A stretch of 64,000 nucleotides of DNA from Sambucus nigra. Its lineage: Eukaryota > Streptophyta > Magnoliopsida > Dipsacales > Adoxaceae. Shown one piece after another: positions 22,658 through 35,200 of this stretch. Each line of letters opens with the position of its first letter. Position 1 is the first letter of the stretch. The notes under the pieces are model-generated. The model was not told where the DNA came from. It ran no database searches and saw nothing but the letters and a program-made list of their open reading frames with translations. Where the stretch lies: positions 42,168,651-42,232,650 of the forward strand of contig OX422218.1 in assembly GCA_949130495.1 (NCBI GenBank), given 5' to 3'. Position numbers and translations under genes: made by a program.

Positions 22658-22668
22658 AAGGGGGAGAG
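22658..22668 (+). other. Polypurine tract, element B
   Basis: AAGGGGGAGAG just before the 3' LTR start at 22671, preceded by AATTTCGGGGACGAAATTTT, the typical junction at the end of chromovirus pol. Confidence 0.88.
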
Positions 22669-22670
22669 GT

Positions 22671-25017
22671 TGTGACAACCCGGATATAATTATGATAAAT
22701 TATATTTAAATCATGCTTATCTTATGTGATATAAATAATTTGTTATTAGTATATCTAATGTTAAGGGTTCATTGTTAGTGTAATCCTACTTTCATAAATC
22801 ATGAAATGTTGAATTATTTCCAAACACCAGATTTTGTTATTTTCGGTAGAAATGTTCATGTTTAAGACTAGTTTTGACCCTTATAAAATTACAAATGAAT
22901 TGAGGTGAAAATGATATAGTTGTATACATGTGAGTTAGGGTTCTAACACAACAAGCGGTGAATCAAACGGGTTTTTGAGCAAGAAGTTAGGCCGAATTTA
23001 CGAACAAGGGGCAAATCTGTCCTTTCCCTTTAAGTGGAAAATTGTCTTTTAGTAAAACATGTGTTTTAATTTGATTGGATGGAAAGGAGGCATGACTCTG
23101 CCGACTTAAAACTCTTCTTTTAACTTTTTTCTCAGCAAATATAACCCTAGGTTCAGTTTTGAGAGATTTAAGCTTGAGGAAAAAGAAGTAGAAGCTAAGG
23201 AAGAAAGGGTTACAAGGAAAAGCTAGGAAAACTATTCCAAGAAAATACTTAAGGTGTTTCCAAGGTAAATTATTTGTCAATATTGTTTTAATTTTGTATT
23301 ATAGTTATTTCAAAGTATATAAATCGTGAAGTATTGATTAAAATTCAATCCTCCTTTGTGATAATATGTATTGGTTCATATGTGAGATAAGTGGTGTTAT
23401 AGGTCATATTGATTTGTATTAAAACCCTTTGTATTCAGACTTGCGTATCTCTTTGTGTGCTTAATGGAATTCAGAAATTCCAATTGGATATGCAAATATA
23501 GTCATCTATTAATATCATATCCGAGGATTATAATTTAAATCCTTATGGTTAGGCCTTAGTGATGGTTGCAAGTTGGTATATAGTTGTCGTTTCTATATTT
23601 CATTTCGGTATGCCCTGATTTTGGTCAAGAGTTTGAGCTAGCAAATGAAGTCCAAATGTTATGAAACTTTAATTATGTACTATTAAGTATGTGTTCTTAA
23701 AGTGTGTTGAAACTAATACAAATTTATGATGTAGAAAAATTATGAAAATTCTTGGAAGTTGAAGGAACAATAGAGGAGTTTGTAGGCCAGATTTCTTGTG
23801 TTTTAAAGAAATGGTCATATCTTGCTCTAGGAAGATTGAAACATTACACCATCACTTGTAACAGAAATTATATTCAGATTTGTTTTCATATTGATAAGCT
23901 TGGACACCTTTATGTGTACTATTTATGAAAATGGGATGGTTAAGTATAGAGGACAATAAATTGAGGCCATACTGGATACCCCATAAAAGAATGTTTTTAT
24001 CTTCTCTTTCCCAAGGGTATTTTGAGTACATGTTTAGTGTGTATATACATTGATAAGTATACTTTTATGTCTACTTAATTTTAGTTATAAATTACTTAAA
24101 ATATATTTTTTATGGTTGAATGTTCATAAGCATATCAGCATATATACCATTCTTTTGTCGTTACACATGTTTCATGAAATGTGATTTGAGTAGAATTATA
24201 TTGTTGTTGTATAGTCATTTAAAGTTACATAGATATATTAAAATAATATTTATGATTGAGATTCAGTACTGATTTAGTTGGATTAACAGGTGTAAGGTCA
24301 AGTCAACCGAGTTCAGCCCCACCCGAGGGAAACGTGAATACATAGTTGACAACCCAAGGTGAGTGTACTTACTGAGTATATTTTGGATATGATGTATATG
24401 TATTATGTGTTGAGATGATATGACTTATTTAGAATCCAAGAGATGTTGAGATGTTATGGCTTATTAAAATCCAAGAGATGTTGAGATGTTAAGGCTTTAT
24501 AAAAGTCAGGATATGTTGAGTTGCTATGCAATTCAGGAGACGTTAGGTTATTAAAACCTATGGATATGATTATTGCCTACGGGCAGGAGATGTGGGGTTT
24601 ATAAACTCCGGATATGTATATGGCCTAATTTGGCCCAGAGATGGATATATTAATATGTGGATATGTTAATATAGTACTCTCACTATATATAGATGTAGTA
24701 CATTCACTGAGTTTTTAAACTCATGGTTTTATATGTTTACATTTTTAGGTTTTGAAGCTGCCACTACCAAGTCTAGGATGTTGAGTGAATAGTAGTATTT
24801 TCTTGTCAGTTGTTTTGTACACTGTAGTAGTTGTAATTAAGTAAATGGTTTGGGAGTTTTGTTTAAATTATGTCTCCTTAAAACGATTGTATTTTTAGTA
24901 TACCGCATTTTAACCATGAAGTTGTTTTAATGTGTATTACCAAATAAATAAATAAATAATAAGTGTGATTTGTGAACTATTGAGTTAATTATATCCTAAT
25001 GGGGTTAGGGGGTGACA
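22671..25017 (+). repeat. Element B 3' LTR
   Basis: It runs from TGTGACAACCCGGATATAAT to GGGGGTGACA. The 5' LTR reads TGTGATAACCC here, a C/T difference. About 29 bases near 23983 (containing TTTTATCTTCTC) are absent from the 5' LTR. Confidence 0.88.
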
Positions 25018-25820
25018 ACTTATCACATAATTCAATACACCTATGCACCCTCAATACTAAACATGAAGAAATGTGCAACATCAACTTTTCATATTTGATT
25101 CAAAACAAAAATAGAGAATTGTTTTAAAATTTAAGGGAAAGCGGCCATGGTAGGAGAACAAAAATAATAGTAATCTATAGTTATATCAATATTAACAAGA
25201 GACTGATATTTTTTAAAAATTGAAGTGCAAACATATACTGAACAAGGGCAATACTGCAAAACAAATTAGTTGTTTAAAAAGAATTAATATTTTACCGGTG
25301 GCATTCTTCTGGTACATATTTTTTACAAATAGAATTATATTGAAGGGCACCAAGAGTTACTATTAAATTTATTTAATAGTTACATTGTTGGAAAAAAAAT
25401 TAGAAAAATATATAGTTTAATGAATAATTATTAGCTATTTTGACTTAAAAAATATTTGTATCAAGTTATCAATTCAAACATGTCTCTCATGTTTTCATCC
25501 TCTAAAACTCGAGATCCTTTTTAATACTAGCCAACGTTAACATTCTAATCATGTCATGTGAAAAAATACTTTATATTTTTGCCCCCTCTAGACTAGAATC
25601 CTACATCCGCCACTAATAATGTCAGAAGTTTTTTAATCCAAATTTATGGCCTATAATATCTTATTGTTTGTAGGAGGGTATCGTGTTGATATTTTCCTTG
25701 ACTAATTTTCAAGTTTAGTTGTAATATTTTGTTGACATTTCGCTTCACATGTGCCTCGAATTTATTTTTTTAGAAAATTTGAATTCCTGCAAATTCTTTA
25801 TGTATTAAAAATAATAATTA
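25018..25820. other. Non-coding AT-rich DNA between elements B and D
   Basis: No gene is visible. A phrase near 25579-25614 (GCCCCCTCTAGACTAG, then CCTACATCCGCCACTA) resembles a degenerate transposon-derived motif common in plant intergenic DNA. The family could not be confirmed from the sequence. Confidence 0.4.
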
Positions 25821-25825
25821 TCAAT
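25821..25825. repeat. Target-site duplication of element D (left), TCAAT
   Basis: TCAAT precedes the TGTAGGAGGG start of the left LTR and recurs at 40973-40977 directly after the CTACA end of the right LTR. Confidence 0.93.
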
Positions 25826-28319
25826 TGTAGGAGGGTAGTGAGACTGGGGTCTATGAATAACTGGAAAGGGTGAGGCGTGACCCACTCCAATGGACGCTGC
25901 CTGCAAGGTCTTCAAGGTCTCCTGGTGCAACTTCTGAAGAAATCTTCTCCTTCTGGTAACAACGGAACTCAAGCTTCGACACTCCTACAAGAAGATGAAC
26001 TTTCACAGTAAAAATAGTAATTTTCTCAAGGGAAACACCTGAGAGTGATGGTTGTCAGTGGGGAGTGAAGGAATAAGGCACTCAACACTAAGAGAATGAG
26101 CAGGGAGAGAATACTTAGGTAGGTCTGGTGATATTTTGGCAGAGTAACAGTGCAATTTCAAAATTATATCTCTTGACCTTGCCCAGAGGTCTATTTATAC
26201 TAGGGCGTTAGGGGCGAGATGGCATTTTCTGGCGCCAAAATTGAGAGAGTTGGTGGGAAACAATCTCTGAAGTGTACCATTTGTCCCTACCTGCAGGCAA
26301 CCCTGCCTGTCCCCCCCGCAGGCGCCACCTGGCGCCGACCAAAGTCGAAAAGCACATATGTCCCCTAATGAAGACAAAATATCAGATTTGGTAGTTATCT
26401 TTTGAAACGGTAACTTGTGGTGCAATTTTGCAAATCTTGAGAGAGGAGACCTTAAGGACTCCTCTCCTCTAAAATTTTTGTTCTTCTTCAGAGGGACCTT
26501 GAGGACCCCCTCTTCTGGAAAAGTCATTTTCTTATAAATAGTTTATTTCTTGTGAGTAGACAGCTCTTTGGCTGTTCACTTCACTTGTGACCGAGTGTGA
26601 AGTGTGTGTAGTCTTGAGTGACTTCTAGGTCTTCCTACTAATATTCTCTCAATCCTATAATGCGAAGTGGTTGCGCTTGCTCAACATACCTTGTCCCTCA
26701 GCAGCCAAGACACAACTCCCAGGAGGTCCCAACTAGCCTGCTCGAGCCTTGCTTGCTCAACTAGGAATCCTGTACAAGAAAGCAAAGTGTTAATACTGTT
26801 GTTCTTTTAAAGAGTGGTGTTCCATGATGAGGAGTTACTCGTGGTAGCTACTCCCTCATCCTGGCCACCCTGGGTGGGTTCCTTCTCAATATGAGTTTTT
26901 GTCGGAACCCTTGCAGTGGCATTTCTCGATCTTGGACTTCTGCGGTGGCCCTTGCGGGCCACCTCTCGAATGTCGTTGCTGCAGTGACCCTTATAGTAAC
27001 ACTTCTCAATCATGGACTTCTGCGGTGACCCTATCGGGGCGCCTCTCGAATGTCATTGCTGCAGTGACCCTTGTAGTGGCAGTGACCCTTGTAGTGGCAC
27101 TTCTCAATCTTGGACTTCTGTGATGGCCCTACCGGGGCACCTCTCGAATGTCACTACTACAGTGACCCTTGCTGTGGCAGTGACCCTTGCAGTGGTACTT
27201 CTCAATCTTGGATTTCTGTGGTGGCCCGTGCGGGGCACCTCTCTAATGTCATTACTGTAGTGACCCTTGCAGTGGCACTTCTAAATCTTGGACTTCTACG
27301 ATGAACCTCGCGGGGCACCTCTCGAATGTCATTGCTACAGTGACCCTTGCAGTGGCAGTGACCCTTGTAGCGACACTTCTCAATCTTGGATTTCTGCGAT
27401 GACCCTCGTGGGGCACCTCTCGAATGTCATTGCTGAAGTGACCCTTGTTGTGGCAATGGCCCTTGCAGCTACACTTCTCAATCTTGGATTTCTGCGGTGA
27501 CCCTCGCGGGGCACCTCTCGAATGTCATTGTTGCAGTGACCCTTGCAGTGGCACTGACCCTTTAAGTGGCACTTCTCAATCTTGGACTTCTGCAGCGGTG
27601 GCCCTTGCACGGCACTTCTCGAATGTCATTACTGCAGTGACCCTTGTAGTGACACTTCTCAATCTTGGACTTTTGCGCTGGCCCTTGCGGGGCACCTCTT
27701 GAATGTCATTGCTGCAGTGATCCTTGCATCGGCAGTAACCCTTGCAGTGGCACTTCTTAATTTTGGACTTCTGCGAAAGTGGCCCTTGCGGGGCACCTAT
27801 CTAATGCCATTGTTGTACTGACCCTTAAAGTGGCAGTGACCCTTGCGGTGGCCCTTCTCAACTTGGACTTCTACCGGGACCCTGGGTGGGATTCCTTCTT
27901 AATATGAGATTCTACCGGGACCCTGGGTGGGTTCTTGCTCAATATGAGTTTCTGTATGGGACACTGGGTGGGTTCCTTCTCAATATGAGTTTCTGTCGGG
28001 ACCCTGGGGGGTTCCTGCTCAATACGAGTTTCTATCGGGACCCTGGGTGGGTTCCCTAAAAATATGAGTTTTTGTCGGGACCCTGGGGGTTCCTGGTCAA
28101 TATGGGTTTCTGTCGGGATCCTGGTGTGGTTCCTCCTCAATATGAGTTTTTACCGGGACCCTGGGGGTTCCTGCTCAATATGAGTTTCTCCCCTGACCCT
28201 GGGTGGGTTCCTGCCCTATATAAATTTATGCCGGGACCCTGTGTGGGTTCTTTCTCAATATATCCGATAAAAAAATATTTTTATTTATTTTTTTATTTGG
28301 AGGTAGACACCCTTCTACA
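25826..28319 (-). repeat. Element D LTR (left; 3' LTR in element orientation)
   Basis: On the plus strand it runs from TGTAGGAGGGTAGTG to CCCTTCTACA. About 26920-28260 consists of two tandem arrays. The reverse complement of TATAAATAG is at 26198-26206, a candidate promoter for the element's own strand; a plus-strand TATAAATAG also occurs at 26533-26541. The apparently open plus-strand frames over the arrays (cysteine-rich, several frames at once) are a by-product of the repeat and are not called as genes. Confidence 0.9.
26920..28260. repeat. Two tandem arrays inside the left D LTR
   Basis: The first array (about 26920-27865) has roughly eleven units of 80-100 bp built around CTTGGACTTCTGCGGTG, GGGGCACCTCTCGAATGTCA and TTGCTGCAGTGACCCTTG. 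Unit length varies through internal duplication of the AGTGACCCTTGCAGTGGC phrase. The second (about 27870-28260) has about nine units of roughly 40-45 bp built around CAATATGAGTTTCTGTCGGG and ACCCTGGGTGGGTTCCT. Both recur in the right LTR (about 39570-40910) with slightly different unit counts. Confidence 0.9.
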
Positions 28320-28333
28320 TTAGCCCCTCCTGC
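28320..28333 (-). other. Polypurine tract, element D
   Basis: Read on the minus strand, GCAGGAGGGGCTAA abuts the start of the D 3' LTR. It matches the orientation deduced from the primer-binding site. Confidence 0.7.
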
Positions 28334-28499
28334 AAAGTCTTTTGTGTTGGGTAGACCAAAAGGCTTTGTACGCCATAAATTCATTTTTTTTAGGGACCCT
28401 AAGATTTCTTCATCATTCCCCCTAGGGTCATTAAATGTTATGTCACTTCATCCAAAGTTTTGTAAATGAGCCCACTTATAGTGGACCTCCTTATCTCGG

Positions 28500-29213
28500 T
28501 ATAAACTTGGGCGGAGGGGTTACTCGCGGTGAGCCCCTCGCCCTTGGCCTTCTTCTGTTGGCCTTTCCTCTGAGGCGGAGGGGTTACTCGTGATGGTCCC
28601 CTAGACCTTGGCCTTCCTCTGTGGCCTTCTGTCTTGGGCAGAGGGCTTACTCGCGGTGAGCCCCTCGCCCTTGGTCTTCTTCTATGGCCTTCTATCTTGG
28701 GCGGAGGGGTTACTCGCGGTGAGCCCCTCGCCCTTGGCCTTCTTCTGTGGCCTTCTATCTTGGGTGGAGGGGTTACTCGCGGTGAGCCCCTCTCCCTTGG
28801 CCTTCTATCTTGGGTGGAGAGGTGACTCGCGGTGAGCCCCTCACCCTTGGCCTTCTTTTGTGGACTTCTATCTTGGACAGAAGGATTACTCGCGGTGAGC
28901 CCCATGCCCTTGGCCTTCTTCGATGGCCTTCTATCTTAGGCGGAGGGGTTACTCGCGGTGAGCCCCTCGCCCTTGGCCTTCTTCTGTGGCCTTCTATCTT
29001 GGGCGGAGAGGTTACTCACGTTGACCCCCAGCACTTGACCTTCTTCTGCGGCCTTTTATCTTGGGTGGCGGGGTTACTCGCGGTGGGCCCCTTGCCCTTG
29101 GCCTTCTTCTATGGCCTTTTATCTTGGGCGGAGGGGTTACTCGCGGTGAGCCCCTAGCCCTTGGCCTTCTTCTGTGGCCTTCTATCTTGGGCAGAGGGGT
29201 TACTCGAAGTAAG
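28500..29213. repeat. Tandem array of about 62 bp in the D internal region
   Basis: About eleven units contain TTGGGCGGAGGGGTTACTCG, CGGTGAGCCCCTCGCCCTTG and CTTCTTCTGTGGCCTTCTAT. Some units are shortened (near 28790-28820). Open frames over it on both strands are repeat artefacts, for example repeated PRVTPPPKIEGHRRRPRARG on the minus strand. Element C is inserted at its right edge. Confidence 0.88.
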
Positions 29214-32200
29214 TGTGACACCCCGCCTAATTAAATACCGGGGGATCACTCCTTTATTAAATTAAATCAAGGTTAACAGTTGGTTCATTCTCAGCATCAC
29301 TGTCGATAAAAATAAATTTTCCAATTTAGCACCCTAAATAATTAAGCTAAGTGTCAAAAACATTTTCATACAAACTTTCCAAATTTTAATTAAAGAAAAA
29401 GATTTATTTATTTAAAACAACATTTCTACAATTAAGAATTACACCACGATAAACCAAATAATATAATACATTCGTCAATCGAATTTCAACATATGAAAAC
29501 TAAATTCACAAGTCCATACTGAATAAATCCCATAGAACAATACTGGAAATGACTGAAATACAAATGTCCCAATAACAAATAAATAATGGAAAGGGCGACA
29601 CGTGCCCAATAAATGAGAGTGCTAGAAGTGGAGTCAATAAAAGAAGCCGTCTACTGAAGTGACCTGCAACTCCGACCTAAGCTGCAGCATGTTCCTCTCA
29701 AAGGATCCTAAGCAAGACGCCCCTGTGGATGGGCACCTGAAAAATATACATATATATACAAGAGAGAGAGAGAGAGAGAGAGATAAACGGGTCAGAGCCC
29801 GAAAGTGTGTTTGATTTTAAAATACGTTTAGCAAGTATTTAAATTGATACAGGCCAATGCAACAACATATTAGTGCGTCGCTCTCTTGAGAAATACTCAC
29901 CTCTCTTCTAATGTGCACACCTATCGCACTAACCTTCCCAATGGTTTGTTCTTATCAATATTAACATACTAATCTTCTTACTAATTTAGCGTATCTTAAC
30001 TTACGCATAAGACTTCAAAACCGAACAATATTTTGTTTAAAAAGAATGTTTCCAGATTAACAGCACAACTCTCGTTTTAGCTTTTATTAATATAAAAAGT
30101 TTCTCAGTAACATATTATACTATTTCAAAACAAGTCTTTATTATCTGAGTCATCAACCATGTCCTACTTATCAAATCACAGTAGGCAGTTTCAAATTTCC
30201 AAATCTCATATATATATTAACTACTCGTATAATATATATAAAATAACAGCACCCCACATAAAACAATGGTGCATGCATACTCTACTATCCAAAGCCCCAT
30301 ATCACTCATATTAAGGGGAATACATTCGGAATCACTCTCGAATTGTATTAACATAAATACACAAACAATATTGAGGCGAAGCATAGATTCCAAGTCTCTA
30401 AGAGGATGGCACATATCGGCGTCTCTTAGGACCGTCTGAACTATCACATCGATAGCCTGTACCAAGGATATCTATCTTCTAGGGTACAAGTCAATATCCC
30501 CCATAAAGGTTCCATCGAGATAAGACTTGTCCCAGTTCGGAAACCTCAGGGATAGCAAGTAGCGTGGGTATGATTTTTCACATGCATATAATATATGTAC
30601 ACACAATCTTATAAATATACCACTTCATCAAATTAAAATAGGTTCTTCTCATCACCCGTAATTATACCATTTATCCTAAATTTCACATTTATAGAATTGC
30701 GTATAAGGTTTCATTCTTAACCTTAACTTGAAGGGTTTTCTCACTTATTACCTAACACTCGTGGGCTATATCCTCACAAATCTGAAATTCAGTAAGTGAC
30801 TTTATTAGATTCTAACGTAACTCTCTTACGCACCTCACCCTTCAAATTCTTAAATCTACCAACCTAAAGTAAATATCCCATAAATACCATTCTCGTTGAA
30901 GATTAAAGGTTCCAACATTTATTCATATACCCTACTGGTCCTCAATGTCTCCCAAATCAATTTATCAAGAATGCCCAAGAATTATATCATGACAATATGA
31001 AATTTACTCATTTAAAGAGGGAATTAGGAGTCTGCCAGGAGGGGTCGATCGATCGAAGCTTGGTGCTCGATCGATCGAACCTTCGATCGATCGAAGCTCT
31101 AGGCTCGATCGATCGATCAAGCAGGTCTGGGCAAAATTCTGCAGAATGCAGTTACGGGTTTCATCACTAAAATTACACCAAATCCATATTTTCAAGTTTC
31201 GATCGTCCAAGAATTCTACTACTAACATTATAACAATATACTAGATGATTCTAACGTAACGCATGTACATATTCATCATTTAAACATGGATTTTGAACCT
31301 AAAATCATGTCAAATAATCAAGAACCCTAGAATTTTCTTAAACAGATTTCTAATGAATCTTTCTCCAATATTTATTTCTTATGATCGCCAAATTTTGTGG
31401 TTTATTACCTCTACATGGCAAGAGTTTCCAGAATCAACACATACATCGATACTACATGGATTTTCCTATCAAAGATTGGGTTTTCTTCCATAATTTTCAT
31501 CAAAATTCAATCCTAAACTAAAATGAAGATTGCATTAACGAAAATACGCAAGTTAAACACTTGCGTGGGATTTTGGTATGCAGATTCACGGCTGATTTTG
31601 GTATGGTTGCGTTCCTCATCTCGTGATCTACGCGGTGGTCGTGGTGGCGGTGCAAACCGGTGGCTTTTTGGCCTTGAATTTCCTTGGAGCTCTCTCCTCT
31701 CTTCTCCAATGGCCGTCACTTGATTTGTGAAAGTTCTAACCCTAAGAGGCTAACCTAATGGCTGATATAGGTTGGCTGAAATTCGTGGGTTTAATTACCC
31801 AATTATGTAAAATGACTAAAATGCCCTCCCGGGGTACTAATTAGGCCTAAAAACGCCCCGAGACCAAAACTGAACCCCCGGGTATACTTTTCTGACTATC
31901 TCGACCCTTCTGGACGCGTTGACGCACTCAAAACGACCATTCGAACAACTTATAAAATATTTACTTTTTGTTTAACAAAATAAGTCCCGACGTGACACGG
32001 GCACGCCCCGACTTAAATTTCAGAAATAGTCATTTAATTCACTTATGACATTCAATATAACCAATATAATATATTACTATGCTCATTAGTAATATTCAAC
32101 AAGTTTCCCACAATTACTAACTCTCGTCACGTTAATAATTATTACATAATTAATTTCCGGATTTTTATTAAATAAACCGTCACATTAAATTTAATAAATC

Positions 32201-32237
32201 CCCAAATTAATATAGCATAAAAATACGGGGTATTACA
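29214..32237 (-). repeat. Element C 3' LTR
   Basis: A 3024-bp LTR, TGTAATACCCCGT...GGGGTGTCACA on the minus strand. It contains a GA microsatellite (29761-29783), a CAGGTGCCCATCC block near 29728-29740 shared in position with A and E, and a cluster of TCGATCGA palindromes (31045-31120). The phrase CCCCGAGACC...GGGTATACTTTTC near 31855-31890 aligns with the LTR fragment at 2205-4187. Confidence 0.88.
31045..31120. repeat. Cluster of TCGATCGA palindromes in the C LTR
   Basis: Four runs of CGATCGATCGA lie within 76 bp. Two form a perfect inverted repeat, arms TCGATCGATCGAA (31067-31079) and TTCGATCGATCGA (31082-31094), with a 2-nt loop. It lies about 1.12-1.19 kb from the LTR's 5' end. Confidence 0.88.
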
Positions 32238-32250
32238 TACTTCCCCCTAA
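32238..32250 (-). other. Polypurine tract, element C
   Basis: The minus strand reads TTAGGGGGAAGTA immediately before the LTR start TGTAATACCCC. It resembles GGGGGAAGTA at the same place in E. Confidence 0.88.
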
Positions 32251-35200
32251 TAATGGAATTTCGTCCCGAAATTCGGAAAATAAGGCATACCTGGTAAAAA
32301 CAACTCTGGGTATCTTTCGCGCATATCTGCCTCACGCTCCCAAGTGGATTCCTCCACATTATGATGCTCCCACTGGACTCGCACAAGTGGAACTATTTTC
32401 GACCTCAATCTCCTCTCACTATAGTCTAGAATAGCCACTGGTCTCTCCTCGTAAGAGCTATCAGACTGTAAGTCTATCTCATCTATCGCAATGTGAGTAT
32501 GGGACATATCATCCCGAAGATATCATCTCAAGGACGAGATGTGGAATACATCGTGGATGTGATGTAAATGTTCTGGCAATCCCAACCTGTATGCTACCGG
32601 CCCAATCCTCTCAATGATGGGAAATGGTCCCACGTACCTCGGAGCCAATTTCCCCTTCTTCCCGAACCTCATCACTCCCTTCATAGGAGACACACGCAAT
32701 AACACTTGATCTCCCACATTAAACTCTCGAAAGAACCGTTTCGCATCGGCGTAGCTCTTCTGCCTGTCTTGGGCTACCCGAATACGACTCCTGATTATCT
32801 CAATCCTCGCGGTGGTCTCCTGAATCACTTCTGGTCCTAGTAACTTGTTGTCCCCCACCTCGAGCCAACAGGTTGGAGAACGATAAGGCCTGCCATACAA
32901 AGCCTCAAATGGAGCCATGCCAATCGTAAACTGATAAGAGTTATTATAAGAAAACTCTACCAGTGGAAGATGTGGTTCCCAACCTCCTCCAAAATCGAGA
33001 ACACACATGCGTAGCATATCCTCTAACATCTAATTAGTACGCTATGTCTGTCCATCTGTCCGTGGGTGGTAAGCTGAATTCAACCTCAACTCAGTACCCA
33101 TAGCCTCCTGAAAACTTTCCCAGAAACGTGACACAAAAATCTTGTCCCTATCTGACGCAATATTCATGGGTACCCCATGTAATCTGACAATCTCAGCGAT
33201 GAACAACTGAGCATACTGACCCGTGGTATAATCTGTCCTCACTTGCAGAAAATGAGCCACCTTAGTCAAACGGTCTATAATCACCCAGATAGAATCGTGG
33301 CCCCGCTGTGATGTAGGCAACCCTGTAATGAAATCCATGGAAATACTCTTCCACTTCCACGCGGGTACATCCAATGGCTGAAGCAATCCTGACGGTTTCT
33401 GGTGGTCCACCTTCACCAGCTGGCAGGTAGAACACTTAGACACAAACTCAGCAATGTCCTTTTTCATCCCACTCCACCAGTACTGTCGTCTCCTGTCCTG
33501 GTACAACTTATCACCTCCCGGATGTACTGCAAATCGGGACCCATGAGAATGATTCATCACTTCATGACGTAACTCTGCTCCTTCTGGAACCACTAATCTC
33601 CCATTAAACCGCCAACCTCCATCAGAACTAACAGAATAGGACTCAGCACCCTCGGCTAGAAGTCGCACAATCTGCTCCTGGCAAAACGGGTCTGTGGTTT
33701 GTGCCTGTATCACCCTCGTAATAATCTCGGGTGTGACTGACATAACGGATATGAAAGAACGTGCCACTGCGTCCTGGTGACCCAACTCCTTCCACTTTGC
33801 TTTCTAGACGTCCGCTACATCATCTACCGTTCTACCGCTCAAGGCATCAGCAACTACGTTGGCCTTCCCCGGATGATACTGTATATCGAACTGGTAGCCT
33901 TTCACAAACTCTAGCCATCTGCGCTGATGCATATTTAGTTCTCGCCGAGTGAACAGGTACTGCAGTGACTTGTGGTCGGTGAACAAACGGAATTTCTCAC
34001 CCAATAAGTAGTGCCTCCAAATCCTCAATGCAAAGATGACCGCTGCTAACTCCAGGTCGTGGGTGGGGTAATTCTTCTCATGCGGCTTAAGTTTGCGGGA
34101 AGCAAAAGCTATAGCCTTCTCCTCCTGCTGGAGTACACCTCCAAGTCCCCGTAAAGACGCATCGGTATAAACCAGATACTCCACACCCGGTTTTGGTAAG
34201 GCAAGGACTGGTGCTGAAGTAAGCTTGTCTTTCAGCTCGTCGAAAGCCAACTAACAAGCGTGATCCCAAACATATGGTACCCCCCTGCGAGTCAGATTCT
34301 TCAATGGACCCGCTATTTTGGAGAATCCCTGAATGAATCTCCTGTAGTATCCGGCTAATCCCAAGAAACTACGCACTTCCGTCGGTTTCGTGGGCTGTCC
34401 CCACTCCCTCACCGCTGACACTTTGCTCGGGTCAACTGCAATCCCCTTCTCAGAAACAACATGGCCCAAGAAATGTACCTCTCGCAACCATAATCCACAC
34501 TTCTTGTACTTAGCATACAACTGATGCTCTCGTAGAGTCTGAAGAACCTGCCTCAAGTGTTCGGCATGCTCCTCCTCGGAGTGTGAATATATCAAGATGT
34601 CATCAATGAAGACGATGATAAACTGATCCAAGAACTCTCTGAATACTCGGTTCATCAAGTCCATGAAAATGGCTGGGGCATTTGTGAGTCCGAATGGCAT
34701 TACCCTGAACTCATAGGACCCATATCTTGACAAAAAGGCAGTCTTTGAAACATCCTGCTCTCTAATACTCCCGGTAGTCCACACACAATCTCAGTGAACC
34801 ATCTCTCTTCTTTACAAACAAGATTGGAGCACCCCAAGGTGAGGTACTCCTCTAAATGAAGCCCTGACCTAATAGCTGCTCTATCTGATCTCGTAGCTCT
34901 CGCATCTCTGCTGGAGCCATACGGTACGGTGCGCGTGCTATAGGTCTCGTATCTGGCAATAAATCTATAACAAAGTCTATCTCTCAACTGGGGGGTAGTC
35001 CTGGTATCTCCTGAAACACATCGGAATACTCCCTGACAACAGGGATCGAATCTATGGGAATCACAACCTCCTTAGACGTATCCTCCTCTATGTAATACAA
35101 ATGAGCGGTCGAACCTCCCTCTGGGCGAGGCATCACCACTACAAACATCTCTTGCCCCGGAATGGCACAAACAATGCTCCCACCGAAGTAATCAATCATG

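Larger units (their letters stand above)
16941..25017 (+). mobile_element. Element B: degenerate Ty3/gypsy chromovirus lacking gag
   Basis: An 8077-bp element with LTRs of 2316 and 2347 bp, a tRNA-iMet-type primer site, a decayed pol with a C-terminal chromodomain and a polypurine tract. LTR divergence over the first 340 bases is about 8% by eye, and the right LTR has about 29 extra bases near 23983. The flanking 5-mers (GTTTA on the left, ACTTA on the right) agree at only three positions, so the TSD is eroded or the ends have been altered. Confidence 0.9.

Noticed and set aside
16936..25022. TSD for element B (GTTTA / ACTTA)
   Set aside because: Only three of five positions agree; not reliable as a footprint.
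26899..28323. Cysteine-rich plus-strand ORFs over the D LTR, with recurring DFCGDPRGAPLECHCCSDP motifs, also at 39572-40641
   Set aside because: Several frames are open at once because the tandem unit lacks stops. Unit lengths are not constant multiples of three, and the sequence lies in LTR arrays. No start context or domain supports translation.
26920..29213. CRISPR array
   Set aside because: Units are contiguous and diverged, without constant repeats separated by unique spacers, and the context is eukaryotic LTR DNA.
28438..29221. Pro/Arg-rich minus-strand ORFs over the 62-bp array
   Set aside because: Repeat artefact; both strands and several frames are open over the same units.
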